A DNA stretch of 64,000 bases. Source: Arthrobacter sp. MN05-02 (lineage in GTDB: Bacteria > Actinomycetota > Actinomycetes > Actinomycetales > Micrococcaceae). The first letter of the stretch is position 1, and each line of letters begins with the position of its first letter. A program made the position numbers and the translations under genes. The stretch covers positions 558,001-622,000 of the forward strand of contig AP018697.1 in the NCBI GenBank assembly GCA_004001285.1. Reading direction: 5' to 3'. Positions 39,257 to 48,685 of this stretch are shown here, one piece after another. The notes under the pieces were generated by a model. The model ran no database searches. It was not told the DNA's origin and saw only the letters and a program-made list of their open reading frames with translations.

Positions 39257-39288
39257 TCCTACTTTCCGGTTCGGGATCCTACTGTTCG
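39257..39288 (-). promoter_or_regulatory. direct repeats upstream of the Old Yellow Enzyme gene
   Basis: Read on the minus strand: CGAACAGTAGGA (39277-39288) and CGGAAAGTAGGA (39257-39268), 10 of 12 bases shared, 20 nt apart (about two helical turns). A regulator site or promoter repeat is possible. Confidence 0.35.
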
Positions 39289-39421
39289 GTAACCCGGGAC
39301 CCCCCGGGGGCTATTCCGTCTGTGGTCGGCGTCACCGGCCCGGCGGACGGGCGATGGCGCGGACCCGTGCCACACTGTGCGTGGTCCCGCAGCACGGCGG
39401 GGCGTGGACGGGCGGTGGTGC

Positions 39422-40915
39422 ATGAGCGGGATCCGGATGGGTACGTCGTCGGGGCGCTGGGTGCTGTCCGCCACCGTCCTGGGTTCCGGCATCGTCGGGA
39501 TCGACGCGACCGTCGTCAATGTGGCACTGCCGACCGTCGGGCGGGATCTCGGCACGGATTTCGCGGCCCTGCAGTGGATCGTCACGGGTTACACCCTGAC
39601 CCTCGCCTCCTTCATCCTGCTCGGCGGTTCGCTGGGCGATCGCTTCGGGCTGCGGCGCGTCTTCCTCGTCGGCGTCGCCTGGTTCGCCGCTGCCTCGCTG
39701 CTGTGCGGGCTCGCTCCGGACGCCGGCCTGCTCATCGGGGCACGGGCGCTCCAGGGGATCGGCGGCGCCCTGCTGACGCCGGGCAGCCTCGCCATCCTCC
39801 AGGCGACGTTCTCGGGGGAGGACCGTGCGCGGGCCATCGGAGCCTGGTCCGGGCTGGGCGGTGTCGCCACCGCCATCGGACCCTTCCTCGGGGGCTGGCT
39901 GGTGGAGGCCGTCTCGTGGCGATGGGTCTTCCTCATCAACGTCCCCGTCGCCGTCGTCGTCGCCTGGATCACCCTGAAGCACGTTCCGGAGTCGCACGAC
40001 ACCGACGTCTCAGGGCGGCTCGACGTCGCGGGCGCGGTCCTCGGAGCGTCGGCGCTGGCCGGGACCACCTATGCGCTGATCGAGGCGCCCGCACAGGGGA
40101 TGGGGGCACCGGCCGTCCTCGGGGCAGGCATCGTCGGGCTGGCCGCGGCCGCGGCCTTCCTCCTGGTCGAAGCGCGCATCAGCCATCCGATGCTTCCGCC
40201 GGCCATCTTCCGGAACCGGCAGTTCAGCGCCGCCAACGCCGTGACGTTCCTGATCTATGCAGTGTTCGGCGGCGTCTTCTTCCTGCTCGTCGTCCATCTC
40301 CAGGTCGTGGCGGGTTTCAGCCCCCTCGCGTCCGGGACGGCGATGCTCCCCATCACGGCGCTCATGCTCGTGCTGTCCCCGTACGCGGGAGCCTTCGGGG
40401 CGCGGGTCGGTCCGAGGATCCCGATGGCCCTCGGGCCGCTCATCTGCGCCGGAGCGCTTCTCCTCATGCTGCGGATCGGCCCGGAGGCGTCCTACCCCGC
40501 TGACGTACTGCCACCGGTGATCGTGCTCGGCCTCGGGCTGTCACTGCTCGTGGCGCCCCTGACATCGACGGCCCTGTCCGCCGTCCCGGAACGCCAGGCG
40601 GGGCTGGCCTCCGGTGTCAACAATGCGGTGGCCCGCGCTGCAGGGCTCCTCGCGATCGCCGTCCTGCCGTCCGCTGCAGGCCTGACCGGGGACGCCTACA
40701 ACGACCCCGAGGCCTTCTCCGCCGGGTTCGGTACCGCATGTGGCATCGGGGCGGTGGTGCTCGTGCTCGGTGGCGTCCTGGCGGCCGTCACCATCCGGAA
40801 TCCGGCCGCGCCGGAGGCCGACCACCCCACACACTGCGCGGTCGACGGCACCCCGGCCGCTCCCGGCGCCCTGCACCAGGCACACGACGGGAAGGGCGGC
40901 CGGGCCCGGACATGA
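39422..40915 (+). CDS. DHA2-family (EmrB/QacA) MFS efflux transporter
   Basis: 497 aa with about 14 membrane helices. The N-terminus GIVGIDATVVNVALPTVGRDL and WIVTGYTLTLASFILLGGSLGDRFGLRR (motifs D1 and A), then GPFLGGWLVEAVSWRWVFLIN (motif C), are typical of proton-coupled drug exporters of the EmrB/QacA group. ATG at 39422 is chosen over an upstream start at 39377. It is divergent from the Old Yellow Enzyme gene and may share its control region. Substrate not known. Confidence 0.9.
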   Translation: MSGIRMGTSSGRWVLSATVLGSGIVGIDATVVNVALPTVGRDLGTDFAALQWIVTGYTLTLASFILLGGSLGDRFGLRRVFLVGVAWFAAASLLCGLAPDAGLLIGARALQGIGGALLTPGSLAILQATFSGEDRARAIGAWSGLGGVATAIGPFLGGWLVEAVSWRWVFLINVPVAVVVAWITLKHVPESHDTDVSGRLDVAGAVLGASALAGTTYALIEAPAQGMGAPAVLGAGIVGLAAAAAFLLVEARISHPMLPPAIFRNRQFSAANAVTFLIYAVFGGVFFLLVVHLQVVAGFSPLASGTAMLPITALMLVLSPYAGAFGARVGPRIPMALGPLICAGALLLMLRIGPEASYPADVLPPVIVLGLGLSLLVAPLTSTALSAVPERQAGLASGVNNAVARAAGLLAIAVLPSAAGLTGDAYNDPEAFSAGFGTACGIGAVVLVLGGVLAAVTIRNPAAPEADHPTHCAVDGTPAAPGALHQAHDGKGGRART

Positions 40916-40945
40916 CGAAGCCCCGGGTGGCAGCCCGGGGCTTCG
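40916..40945. terminator. bidirectional terminator
   Basis: CGAAGCCCCGGG (40916-40927) pairs with CCCGGGGCTTCG (40934-40945), 12 bp, just after the efflux gene stop and before the convergent acidic-protein gene. Confidence 0.85.
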
Positions 40946-40962
40946 TTCCAGCAGCGGAGGCG

Positions 40963-41430
40963 CTACTTGACGTCCTGCTCGTCCATGGCGCTGAGGGGAG
41001 AACCGCCCCGGTTCGCGGGGTCGTCGCTCGCGTCGACGTCGTCGTCCTCCATCATGCCGAAGTCGACGTCGGCAGCCGCCTCGCCGAGCATGGGCTCCTC
41101 CGGCGGATACTGCTCCTCGCCGTGCTCGTACCGGGCCTCGGCCGTCTCCTCACGAAGCGTCTGGTCGCTGAGGTAGCCCTCCTCGCCGATCGCGGAGACG
41201 CCGTTCTCGTCGAAGTCGTTCTCGTCGTCACCGCTCGCGGTCGCGCTGGGCTCGTCCTGCAGGAGGGGGTCCTCCTGCCAGCGGTCGGGGTTGTTCTCCG
41301 CCGCACCCTCGTAGTCGTCCGGCTGACCCTCGAGGACCGGGTCGAAGGCCTCGGGAGCAAGCGAGTCGTTCGGCGTCTCGGGCTCCTCGCCCACGATGGT
41401 CAGTTCCTCGTCGGGAAGGTTCTCGGTCAT
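40963..41430 (-). CDS. acidic, probably disordered protein of unknown function
   Basis: 155 aa, very rich in Asp, Glu, Pro and Gly with almost no hydrophobic stretches. Notable segments are DRWQEDPLLQDEP, GVSAIGEEGYLSDQTLREET and FGMMEDDDVDASDD. It may be related to actinobacterial acidic proteins such as DUF5709, but I cannot confirm that. GGCAGAGAAG precedes the ATG. Stress-related expression is common for such proteins; nothing here proves it. Confidence 0.7.
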   Translation of the reverse strand: MTENLPDEELTIVGEEPETPNDSLAPEAFDPVLEGQPDDYEGAAENNPDRWQEDPLLQDEPSATASGDDENDFDENGVSAIGEEGYLSDQTLREETAEARYEHGEEQYPPEEPMLGEAAADVDFGMMEDDDVDASDDPANRGGSPLSAMDEQDVK

Positions 41431-41485
41431 CTTCTCTGCCTTTCGTCGGTGCTGCGCATCCTTCGATCATCAGCCTACTGATGAT

Positions 41486-41523
41486 CCGGTCCGGGCGACA
41501 GTCGGCCCCGCCGCCCGGACCGG
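41486..41523 (-). terminator. terminator of the aldo-keto reductase / epimerase operon
   Basis: CCGGTCCGGGCG (41486-41497) pairs with CGCCCGGACCGG (41512-41523), 13 nt downstream of the epimerase stop on the minus strand. A second palindrome, GATCATCAG-CCTA-CTGATGATC (41465-41486), follows directly and may act as an operator for the acidic-protein gene. Confidence 0.7.
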
Positions 41524-41536
41524 ATGCGGTGTCCCG

Positions 41537-42403
41537 CTAGACTCCCTCGCGCCAGCTGTGCCGGGGCTCGAAGCCCAGCACCCGACGGGCCTTGTCGATC
41601 GAGAGCAGGGTCTCGTGCTCGCCGACCTCGCGCATCACCTCGACGCCCGGGAACACCTCGGCCGCCAGGTCGGCGCTCGTCCTGGCCATGACCGTGTCCG
41701 CGGCGGCGATGATGAAGCGGTCGAAGCCCGGTGCCGCCTGCTCCAGCGCCCTCAGCACCGCCTGGGCGCCGTCGCGGCCGTCGATGTACCCCCACAGGTT
41801 CCACTTGCGGGCGGTGGGGTCCGCGTCGAAGGACGGGAATTCGGCGTAGTCCTCCGGGTCCATCACGTTCGAGAACCGGAGGGCCGTGATGCTCAGGTCC
41901 GGGTCCCAGCGGGCCAGTTCGGTGGCCAGTTGCTCCTCCAGGTGCTTGACCAGCGAGTAGGTGCTCTCGGGCCGTGCCGGATACTCCTCGTCCACGGGGA
42001 GGTACGGGGGAGGCGTATCGAAGGGCAGCCCGAGCACGGTCTCACTGGACGCGTAGACGATCCGCTTGATACCGGCCCGGCGGCACGCCTGGAAGACGTT
42101 GTACGTGGCGGTCATGTTGTTGTGGAACGTCTCGGCGTCGGCCTGCAGCCCCGGAGCCGGAATGGCTCCGAGGTGCACGACGGCGTCGAAGCCGGAGTGC
42201 CGGTCCTCCACGCCGAGGAGTGCGTCGACCACCTGCCCGTAGTCCCGCAGGTCGATCCGCAGGAACCCGGGGCTGCGCTCGCCGTGCTGGTCCAGTTCCA
42301 GGACGGTGTGGCCCGCGTCGCGGAGCCCGCGCACCACGCTCCGGCCGAGCTTGCCGTTCGAGCCGGTGACCGCGACGTTCAGTGACGTCGTCGTCTCCGC
42401 CAT
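41537..42403 (-). CDS. NAD-dependent epimerase/dehydratase family protein
   Basis: 288 aa extended SDR. The Rossmann motif VAVTGSNGKLGRSVVRGL is at the N-terminus; DAVVHLGAIPAPG, VYASSETVLG and STYSLVKHLEE (Y-x3-K) are the active-site region. The length and LRFSNVMDPEDY segment fit the uronate dehydrogenase/epimerase-like group. The start ATG shares one base with the stop of the aldo-keto reductase gene (TGATG), so they are translationally coupled. The sugar substrate is unknown. The open frame extends further upstream (to 42595), but that part is a shadow of the reductase gene. Confidence 0.85.
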   Translation of the reverse strand: MAETTTSLNVAVTGSNGKLGRSVVRGLRDAGHTVLELDQHGERSPGFLRIDLRDYGQVVDALLGVEDRHSGFDAVVHLGAIPAPGLQADAETFHNNMTATYNVFQACRRAGIKRIVYASSETVLGLPFDTPPPYLPVDEEYPARPESTYSLVKHLEEQLATELARWDPDLSITALRFSNVMDPEDYAEFPSFDADPTARKWNLWGYIDGRDGAQAVLRALEQAAPGFDRFIIAAADTVMARTSADLAAEVFPGVEVMREVGEHETLLSIDKARRVLGFEPRHSWREGV

Positions 42404-43407
42404 CAGACCGGCCGGGTCTCGGGGGAGACGGTCTTTGCGACGTCGGTCTCCGCGAGGCCACCGATCGCGTCGTCGATCGCCTTCAGGACGTCGTCCTCGA
42501 GCTTCACCCCGGCGGCGACGGCGTTCGATTCCACCTGCTCCGGGCGGGACGCTCCGATGATCGCCGAGGCGACGTTCGGATTCTGCAGCACCCACGCGAT
42601 CGCGAGCTGCGCCATCGTGAGGCCCACGCCGTCGGCGATGGGCGCGAGCTTCTGCACGCCGGTCAGGACGTCGTCACTCATCCAGCGCTTGATCATGTCG
42701 GCGCCGCCCTTGTCGTCCGAGGCACGTGTGCCCTGCTCGGGCTGCTGGCCGGGCTTGTACTTGCCCGTGAGCACGCCCTGGGCCACGGGCGACCAGACGA
42801 TCTGCGAGAGCCCCAGTTCCTCCGACGTGGGGATGACCTCGCCCTCGATGACCCGCCAGAGCATGGAGTACTGCGGCTGGTTGGAGATCAGCTGGACGTT
42901 GAGCTCCTTCGCGAGGGCGGAACCGTCGCGGATCTGCTGGGCCGTCCACTCGCTGACGCCGATGTAGAGGGCCTTGCCCTGGCGGACGATGTCGGCGAAC
43001 GCCTGCATCGTCTCCTCGAGGGGTGTCTCGTAGTCGTAGCGATGTGCCTGGTAGAGGTCCACGTAGTCGGTCTGCAGGCGCTGGAGCGAGCCGTCGATCG
43101 ACTCCATGATGTGCTTCCGTGACAGCCCGACGTCGTTGTGGCCCTTGGGGCCCGTGGCTCCCCAGACCTTCGTGAAGATCTCGAGCGACTGGCGCCGCTC
43201 ACCCTTCAGGGCTTCGCCGAGGACGGTCTCCGCCGCCGTGTTCGCGTACACGTCCGCCGTGTCGAAGGTGGTGATCCCGACGTCGAGTGCTGCCCGCACG
43301 CACTGCGTCGCGACGTCGTTCTCGATCTGCGAGCCGTGCGTGAGCCAGTTGCCGTAGGTGATCTCCGAGATCTTGAAGCCGCTGTTTCCGAGGTATCTGA
43401 AGTCCAT
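42403..43407 (-). CDS. aldo/keto reductase
   Basis: 334 aa (beta/alpha)8 NADPH-dependent oxidoreductase of the AKR family related to potassium-channel beta subunits. The catalytic tetrad is visible: Asp in TFDTADVYA, Tyr in the same segment, Lys in IFTKVWG and His in YQAHRYDYETP. VSEWTAQQI and SPVAQGVLTGKYKPG fit this subgroup, as does the NADPH site IIGASRPEQVESN. First gene of a two-gene operon with the epimerase. Possible role in detoxifying carbonyl compounds. Confidence 0.92.
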   Translation of the reverse strand: MDFRYLGNSGFKISEITYGNWLTHGSQIENDVATQCVRAALDVGITTFDTADVYANTAAETVLGEALKGERRQSLEIFTKVWGATGPKGHNDVGLSRKHIMESIDGSLQRLQTDYVDLYQAHRYDYETPLEETMQAFADIVRQGKALYIGVSEWTAQQIRDGSALAKELNVQLISNQPQYSMLWRVIEGEVIPTSEELGLSQIVWSPVAQGVLTGKYKPGQQPEQGTRASDDKGGADMIKRWMSDDVLTGVQKLAPIADGVGLTMAQLAIAWVLQNPNVASAIIGASRPEQVESNAVAAGVKLEDDVLKAIDDAIGGLAETDVAKTVSPETRPV

Positions 43408-43520
43408 ATCGCGATGCTAGCCGGGCCGGGCGCCCCAGCGATAGGTCACCCAGGCAACGATCAAAGGACTGGTGCTGCTGCTGTGGAGGGGATTCCGGCC
43501 CTGCCGTAGACTCGATCATC

Positions 43521-44561
43521 ATGACCATTCGCTTCGCAACGCCCGACGAGATCGCCCGGTGGGACAGCATCATCAGCGAGAATCCGGACGGCGGGAACGT
43601 GATGCAGGGCCGGGAATTCGCCGAGCAGAAGCGAGCGACCGGGTGGACCCCGGTGTACCTGATGGCCGACGGCGTCGCGCTTACCGTGCTGCAGAAGACC
43701 GTCCTTCCCCTCGGCCGCTACTGGTACGTGCCGAAGGGACCGGGGACCGGGGATGCTGCCGCGCTCGTCGCCCTGCTTCCGGGGCTGAGGGCCTTCGCCG
43801 CCGGCAAGGGGGTCTTCGGCGTCAAGGTCGACCCCGAGCTCTCCTCCGACCCCGCCGTGGCAGGGGCGCTCGAGGCGGCGGGGCTGGTCCGTGTCGCCGA
43901 TGTCCAGCCCAACGTGTCGACCGTGGTCCTCGACATCTCGGGGGACCTGGAGGCCATCGAGGCGTCCTTCGGCTCGAAGACCCGCTACAACATCCGCGCG
44001 GCCCGCAAGGCCGGTGTCGAGACCCGCGTGGTGGAGGTCGACGACGAGAACTGCGCGATCTTCTACCGGCTCCTCGCCGAGACGGCCGAGGGCAGTTTCT
44101 CCATCCGCAGCGAGGAGTACTACACCGGTTTCTGGCAGCGCCACGCACGCGCCCAGGCAGGAGCGTTCCTGTTCGCATTCGTCGACGGCGAGGTGGTGGC
44201 GGCCGACTTCATCATGGTCCTCGGCGCCAAGGCCAGCCGCAAGGACGCCGCGAGCACCCGCAAGCGCACGGTCCGCGGCGCCAGCGCCCTCCTCGAGGTG
44301 GCCGCCATCGAGTGGCTGAAGGCCCGGGATGTCACGGAGTACGACCTCTGTGGAGCACCGCCCTCCAGCGAGGCGAAGAACAAGGACCACGAGCACTACG
44401 GCATCGGCATGTTCAAGACGGGATTCAACCCGGCGATCACGGACTTCGTGGGGACGTTCGACCTGCCCGTGAAGCCGCTGCAGCACAAGGCCTGGCTGAG
44501 GATCGGGGAGCGGGCCGTCCTGAAGGTCCACCGGATGCGACACCACGAAAGCTGGTACTGA
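43521..44561 (+). CDS. FemA/FemB-family aminoacyltransferase (first of a tandem pair)
   Basis: 346 aa. Two GNAT-like halves: an N-terminal NVMQGREFAEQKRATGW, then DLEAIEASFGSKTRYNIRAARKAGVE (typical of FemX/lipid II:glycine transferases) and C-terminal EYDLCGAPPSS and HYGIGMFKTGFNP. These enzymes add an amino acid from charged tRNA to the peptidoglycan precursor to build the cross-bridge. Arthrobacter cell walls have Lys-based interpeptide bridges, so such a role is sensible, but the residue added is unknown. The second family member starts 2 nt after this stop. Confidence 0.88.
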   Translation: MTIRFATPDEIARWDSIISENPDGGNVMQGREFAEQKRATGWTPVYLMADGVALTVLQKTVLPLGRYWYVPKGPGTGDAAALVALLPGLRAFAAGKGVFGVKVDPELSSDPAVAGALEAAGLVRVADVQPNVSTVVLDISGDLEAIEASFGSKTRYNIRAARKAGVETRVVEVDDENCAIFYRLLAETAEGSFSIRSEEYYTGFWQRHARAQAGAFLFAFVDGEVVAADFIMVLGAKASRKDAASTRKRTVRGASALLEVAAIEWLKARDVTEYDLCGAPPSSEAKNKDHEHYGIGMFKTGFNPAITDFVGTFDLPVKPLQHKAWLRIGERAVLKVHRMRHHESWY

Positions 44562-44563
44562 GG

Positions 44564-45638
44564 ATGGCGCCCTTCACGGCACGCGCAGCCACCGCCGACG
44601 AGGTGGCGCGCTGGGACGAGCTCGTCCCGGCCAATCCGCTCGGCGGTAACGTGCTCCAGTCCGGTCCCTTCAGCCGTGTGAAGGTGCGCCAGGGCTGGCA
44701 GCCGATCCACCTCGCCGTCGAATCGCCGGACTACACGAGCTACGTGATCGCCTATCAGCGCCGCATCCCCGCGCTCGGAGCACTGTGGTACCTCATCAAG
44801 GGCCTCGACACGGCCCGTCCGGAGGACGTCCCACCGTTCGTCGACGCCGTGGTCGCCCACGCCAGGCGCCGGCCGGGGCGGGTCTTCGCCGTGAAGATCG
44901 AGCCCGACTTCCCCGACACCGAGGAACTGCGCGCCCTCTTCGCCGGAGCGGGTCTCGTGAAGACCTTCAACATCCAGGCCAACGACAGCACGGCGATCCT
45001 CGACCTCACACCGGACGAGAACCAGCTCCTGAGGAACCTCTCCTCCCGGGGCCGCAACGCCGTCCGCCGTGCCATCCGCGACGGTGTCCGTGCCCAGCTC
45101 GTCGAAGCCGGCGAGGACACCTACCGGACCATGTACGCCCTCATGGGTCAGGCGCAGCAGGGCCGGCTGTCCGCCGTTCCACGCCCCTACGAGTACTACC
45201 GGGGGTTCTGGCAGGAGTTCGTGGACGCCGGGATGGGCCGCTTCTACTTCGTGTACGAGGACGGCAAGCCGTCGGTAGGCGCCTTCGTGATCCTCTACGG
45301 CCGGAAGGCCACGTACAAAGGACGGCGGCTCGCTGCCCAACCGCAACCAGTACGGTGACTCGCACCTCGTCCAGTGGGAGGCGATCCTCGACATGAAGCG
45401 CCTCGGGGCCCGCGAATACGACTTCTGCGGCACGCCGCCGGCCGATCGGCTGAAGGACAAGGACCATCCGCAGTACGGCCTCGGGATGTTCAAGACGAGC
45501 TTCACGAAGACTGTGACGGACTTCGCAGGATGCTACGACGCCGTCGTCCGCCCCCGCACGTATCGTGTGTGGCATGCGGTGGGCGAGCGAGTGGCACGGC
45601 AGATCCATTGGCGCCGTCACCGGCAGCCCTTCTACTAG
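44564..45638 (+). pseudogene. FemA/FemB-family aminoacyltransferase (second of pair), frameshifted as sequenced
   Basis: About 357 aa. The first frame covers residues to ILYGRKATYK and the second continues with DGGSLPNRNQYGDSHLVQWE and EYDFCGTPPADRLKDKDHPQ. Deleting one A from the AAA at 45317-45319 restores the full protein. Segment ENQLLRNLSSRGRNAVRRAI and HPQYGLGMFKTSFTKTV match the first FemAB gene. The pair probably adds successive residues of the cross-bridge. Because both halves are well conserved, the shift is likely a base-calling error. Confidence 0.8.
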
Positions 45639-45689
45639 GCCTTCCCAGGCCACCGACCGTCCCGCGGGACGATTGCGAGGTTCCCCCCC

Positions 45690-47389
45690 ATGACTGACGG
45701 CACGCGCGACGAACCCCGCGAGGGGTCATCGCCCGCCACCAACCCGTCGCCGGTCGCCCAGGCTCTCCCCGTCATCCAGCGGCCCTTCGACCCGAGCGAC
45801 GACGAGAAGGACAAGCTCGCCGCGGGCAGGGGGAGCGGTGGCAGGAAACCGCCGAGGGGTGGTCCCACACCGTCCAGGCGCCCCGCGGAACCGAGGCCCC
45901 AACGCCAGGGGCGAGCGCGGCAGCAGGTCACGAGGCCCGCGGACGCGCTGCCCACGACGCCGCAGAGCGTGCCGCCGTCGAGTCGGCCCAATGCCGCCGC
46001 CCGGAGAGCATGCTCCGACGCCTGGTGCAGGGCGAGGCCCCGCCCACGCAGGCGATGAGCATCGTCGAGCGTCTGGCCGGCAGTCCCTATGCGAACCCGA
46101 TGATCCAGGCGGGCGGCCCCGACGCCAGTGCCCGCAAGGCCCTCGACTTCGCGCTCAACCTGGCGGAGACCATGTTCCGTTACGGGGCGGGTGCGCTGGA
46201 GGTCGAGACGAGCATCATCGCGGTCACCGCGGCTTTCGGCCTCGACTCGATCGAGGTGGACATCACCAACCAGTCGGTGGTCATCAACTACTCTGCGCGG
46301 GACCAGACGCCGACGACGGTCCTGCGGGTGGTCCGCTCCTGGACGAACAACTACGCGGGCCTCACGGCCATCCACCGCCTCGTGTCCGACATCGCGGACG
46401 GCGGCGTCTCCCGGACGGAGGCCGCACACCGGCTCGACGAGATCACGCACCGGCCCAAGCCGTTCCCGCGCTGGATGGTGACGGCAGCCTTCGGCACCTT
46501 CTCGGCGGCGATCGTGGCCTTCGTCGGCGGGACCCTGCTCGGATCCCTGATCGGCTTCATCAGCTGCATCCTCGTGGACCTGGTCAGCCGCAAGCTGGGC
46601 GAATGGCGCGTCCCGGAGTTCTTCTCCGTGGCCACCTCCGCCGCGCTGGTGACCCTGATCGCGATGCTGTTCTGGTGGCTCGAGGTGCCGATCGCCCCGG
46701 CGCTCGTGGTGGTGGGCGGGATACTCCTGCTGCTGCCGACGGGGAGGCTGGTCTCTGCGACGCAGGACGCGATCAACGGCTTCCCGGTCACGGCCGCGGG
46801 ACGGTTCCTCTCGGCGATCCTCGTCTTCGCCGCGCTGGTGGCGGGCATCGCCGTCGCCCTCGTCGCGGGCACCGCGCTCGGCATCCCCGAGCTGGAGGTC
46901 CTCGATTCGCCGGGCAGCCAGTACCCGTGGCCCGTGGTCGCGGTGCTCGTCTTCATCGCGGTGGCCATGATCTGCATCGCCGAGCAGACGGACGTGAAGC
47001 TCGTGCTGCCGACGTCGCTCGTGGCCGTCGCGGGGTATCTCCTGATGATCAGCGCGATGACCGCCGGCGTGGGCTACCGCCTCGCACCGGCCCTCGCCGC
47101 CATCCTGATCGGGGCCCTCTCGCGCGTCGTCGCGCTCCGGCTCGGCGCACCGCAGCTCGTCGTCGCCGTACCCGCCGTCCTCTTCCTGTACCCGGGGCTG
47201 ACCATCTTCCGTTCCATGTACAGGCTGACCATCGATTCGGAGGTGGTGTCCGACGGCGCCCTCGGACTCTTCAACGCGCTGACCGTCGTGCTGGCGATCG
47301 CCGCGGGCGTCGTCCTCGGCGACAACCTGGCCAGGCCCTTCACCCGCAAGCTCAGCTCGAACGAGCGCCAGCGGAACCGGCGGCGCTAG
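45690..47389 (+). pseudogene. thrE: threonine/serine exporter ThrE family, frameshifted as sequenced
   Basis: About 566 aa. The long N-terminal cytosolic part (to about residue 110) is Pro/Arg/Ala-rich. From about 46040 on, SIVERLAGSPYANPMIQ, AETMFRYGAGALEVETSII, HRLVSDIADGG and ten hydrophobic helices form the ThrE domain (DUF1212 plus DUF3815 type). Upstream, the frame changes in the region 45829-45833: inserting one G in the G run gives a continuous reading frame through ETAEGWSHTVQAPRG. The protein exports Thr and Ser by proton motive force in Corynebacterium relatives. It ends overlapping the convergent ung gene by 4 nt. A sequencing error is likely. Confidence 0.78.
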
Positions 47390-48234
47390 CCCTTCCCTCG
47401 CGGTCCCGGCGCATCCCGACCCGACCCGCTGCGGGACGCGGTCCGGGACCAGTCGATCGGCGCGGCGCCCTGCTGGACGAGCAGCTCGTTGACGCGGCTG
47501 AACGGCCGCGAGCCGAAGAACCCCCGGGACGCCGACAGCGGGCTGGGGTGCGCGGACTCGACGGTGGGCGTCGGCCCGAGCAGCGGCTTCAGGCGGAGCG
47601 CGTCCTTGCCCCAGAGGATGGCCACGAGCGGACCGCCGCGGGCCACGAGAGCCCGTATCGCCGCATCCGTCACGTGCTCCCAGCCGAGCCCGCGGTGCGA
47701 GGCGGTCTCGCCGGCACGCACCGTCAGCACCCGGTTGAGGAGCAGGACGCCCTGCTCTGCCCACCCCGACAGGTCACCCGTGGCAGGCGGAGCGGCGCCG
47801 GTATCCGTGGCGAGCTCACGGTAGATGTTCGCGAGGCTGCGGGGGATGGGACGCGTCGCGGGATCGACGGCGAAGCTCAGGCCCACGGCGTGGCCGACGG
47901 TCGGGTACGGGTCCTGCCCGACGATGACGACGCGCACGCTGTCGAGGGGCGAGGAGAACGCCCGGAGGATCGACGGCGCATCGGGCAGCACACGCAGCCC
48001 GCGGTCGAGGTCCGCCGCAAGGGATTCGGCCAGCCGGTGGAGGACCGGTTCGACGGGCGCGAGCGCTGCCGCCCAATCGGCCGGCACGAGTTCCGCGATG
48101 CCGGTCGGTGCCGCGAACGGGAAGACCGACGCGTTCGGCGACGGTCGTGGGCTCCCGGAGTCCACGCCGCGGGGCGGACCCGCATCGGAAGGGGTGTCAG
48201 GGAGGTCGAAGAGCGCGTCGCCGTCGTGCGTCAT
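47386..48234 (-). CDS. ung: uracil-DNA glycosylase
   Basis: 282 aa family-1 UDG, removing uracil from DNA for base-excision repair. The water-activating motif [41 protein letters not shown] and the catalytic His loop [16 protein letters not shown] are intact. ATG at 48234 gives a normal N-terminus; the frame continues upstream to 48303 without a ribosome site. Its first ~40 residues are a low-complexity tail. Confidence 0.95.
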   Translation of the reverse strand: MTHDGDALFDLPDTPSDAGPPRGVDSGSPRPSPNASVFPFAAPTGIAELVPADWAAALAPVEPVLHRLAESLAADLDRGLRVLPDAPSILRAFSSPLDSVRVVIVGQDPYPTVGHAVGLSFAVDPATRPIPRSLANIYRELATDTGAAPPATGDLSGWAEQGVLLLNRVLTVRAGETASHRGLGWEHVTDAAIRALVARGGPLVAILWGKDALRLKPLLGPTPTVESAHPSPLSASRGFFGSRPFSRVNELLVQQGAAPIDWSRTASRSGSGRDAPGPRGKG

Positions 48235-48344
48235 GGACCCATTCTCGCGCGCCCCTCCGGGGCCCGCTCCCCGAATGACACACGTGTAATTCCCTACTAC
48301 CATGGAAAGACAGTCGTGCGAGGAAATGGAAGGTGGTAGTGGAC

Positions 48345-48650
48345 ATGGCGGAGCCGATGCGGCAGCCGGACGACTCTCCTTCCGGGCAGGACGCGAGACT
48401 GGCCCTGGGAGACCGGGAGCAGCGCATGCTGGCCCTCGAGCGCGAGTGGTGGAAGTACTCCGGTGCGAAGGAGCAGGCGATCCGCGACCTGTTCAACATG
48501 TCCGCCACGCATTATTACCAGGCGCTCAACGCCCTGATCGACACGGAGGCTGCGCTCGCGCACGACCCCATGCTCGTCAAGCGGTTGCGTCGCCTGCGGT
48601 CCACCCGCCAGAAGGCACGTTCCGCACGCCGCCTCGGCGCGGACATCTAG
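48345..48650 (+). CDS. DUF3263 domain protein
   Basis: 101 aa. [22 protein letters not shown] and [20 protein letters not shown] are the family hallmark; it resembles a helix-turn-helix arrangement ([18 protein letters not shown]) followed by an Arg/Lys-rich tail, so DNA or RNA binding is plausible. In actinobacteria such genes often precede a LytR_C protein, as here (35 nt upstream). The ATG at 48345 follows GGAAGGTGG; GTG codons a few bases earlier are possible starts. Confidence 0.82.
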   Translation: MAEPMRQPDDSPSGQDARLALGDREQRMLALEREWWKYSGAKEQAIRDLFNMSATHYYQALNALIDTEAALAHDPMLVKRLRRLRSTRQKARSARRLGADI

Positions 48651-48685
48651 TACTGCCCGCGACGAGCGAAGGACCCTCCTCTCCC

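Noticed and set aside
45838..48339. 833-aa plus-strand frame
   Set aside because: Arg/Gly/Pro-rich shadow over thrE and ung, which are both clear on other frames.
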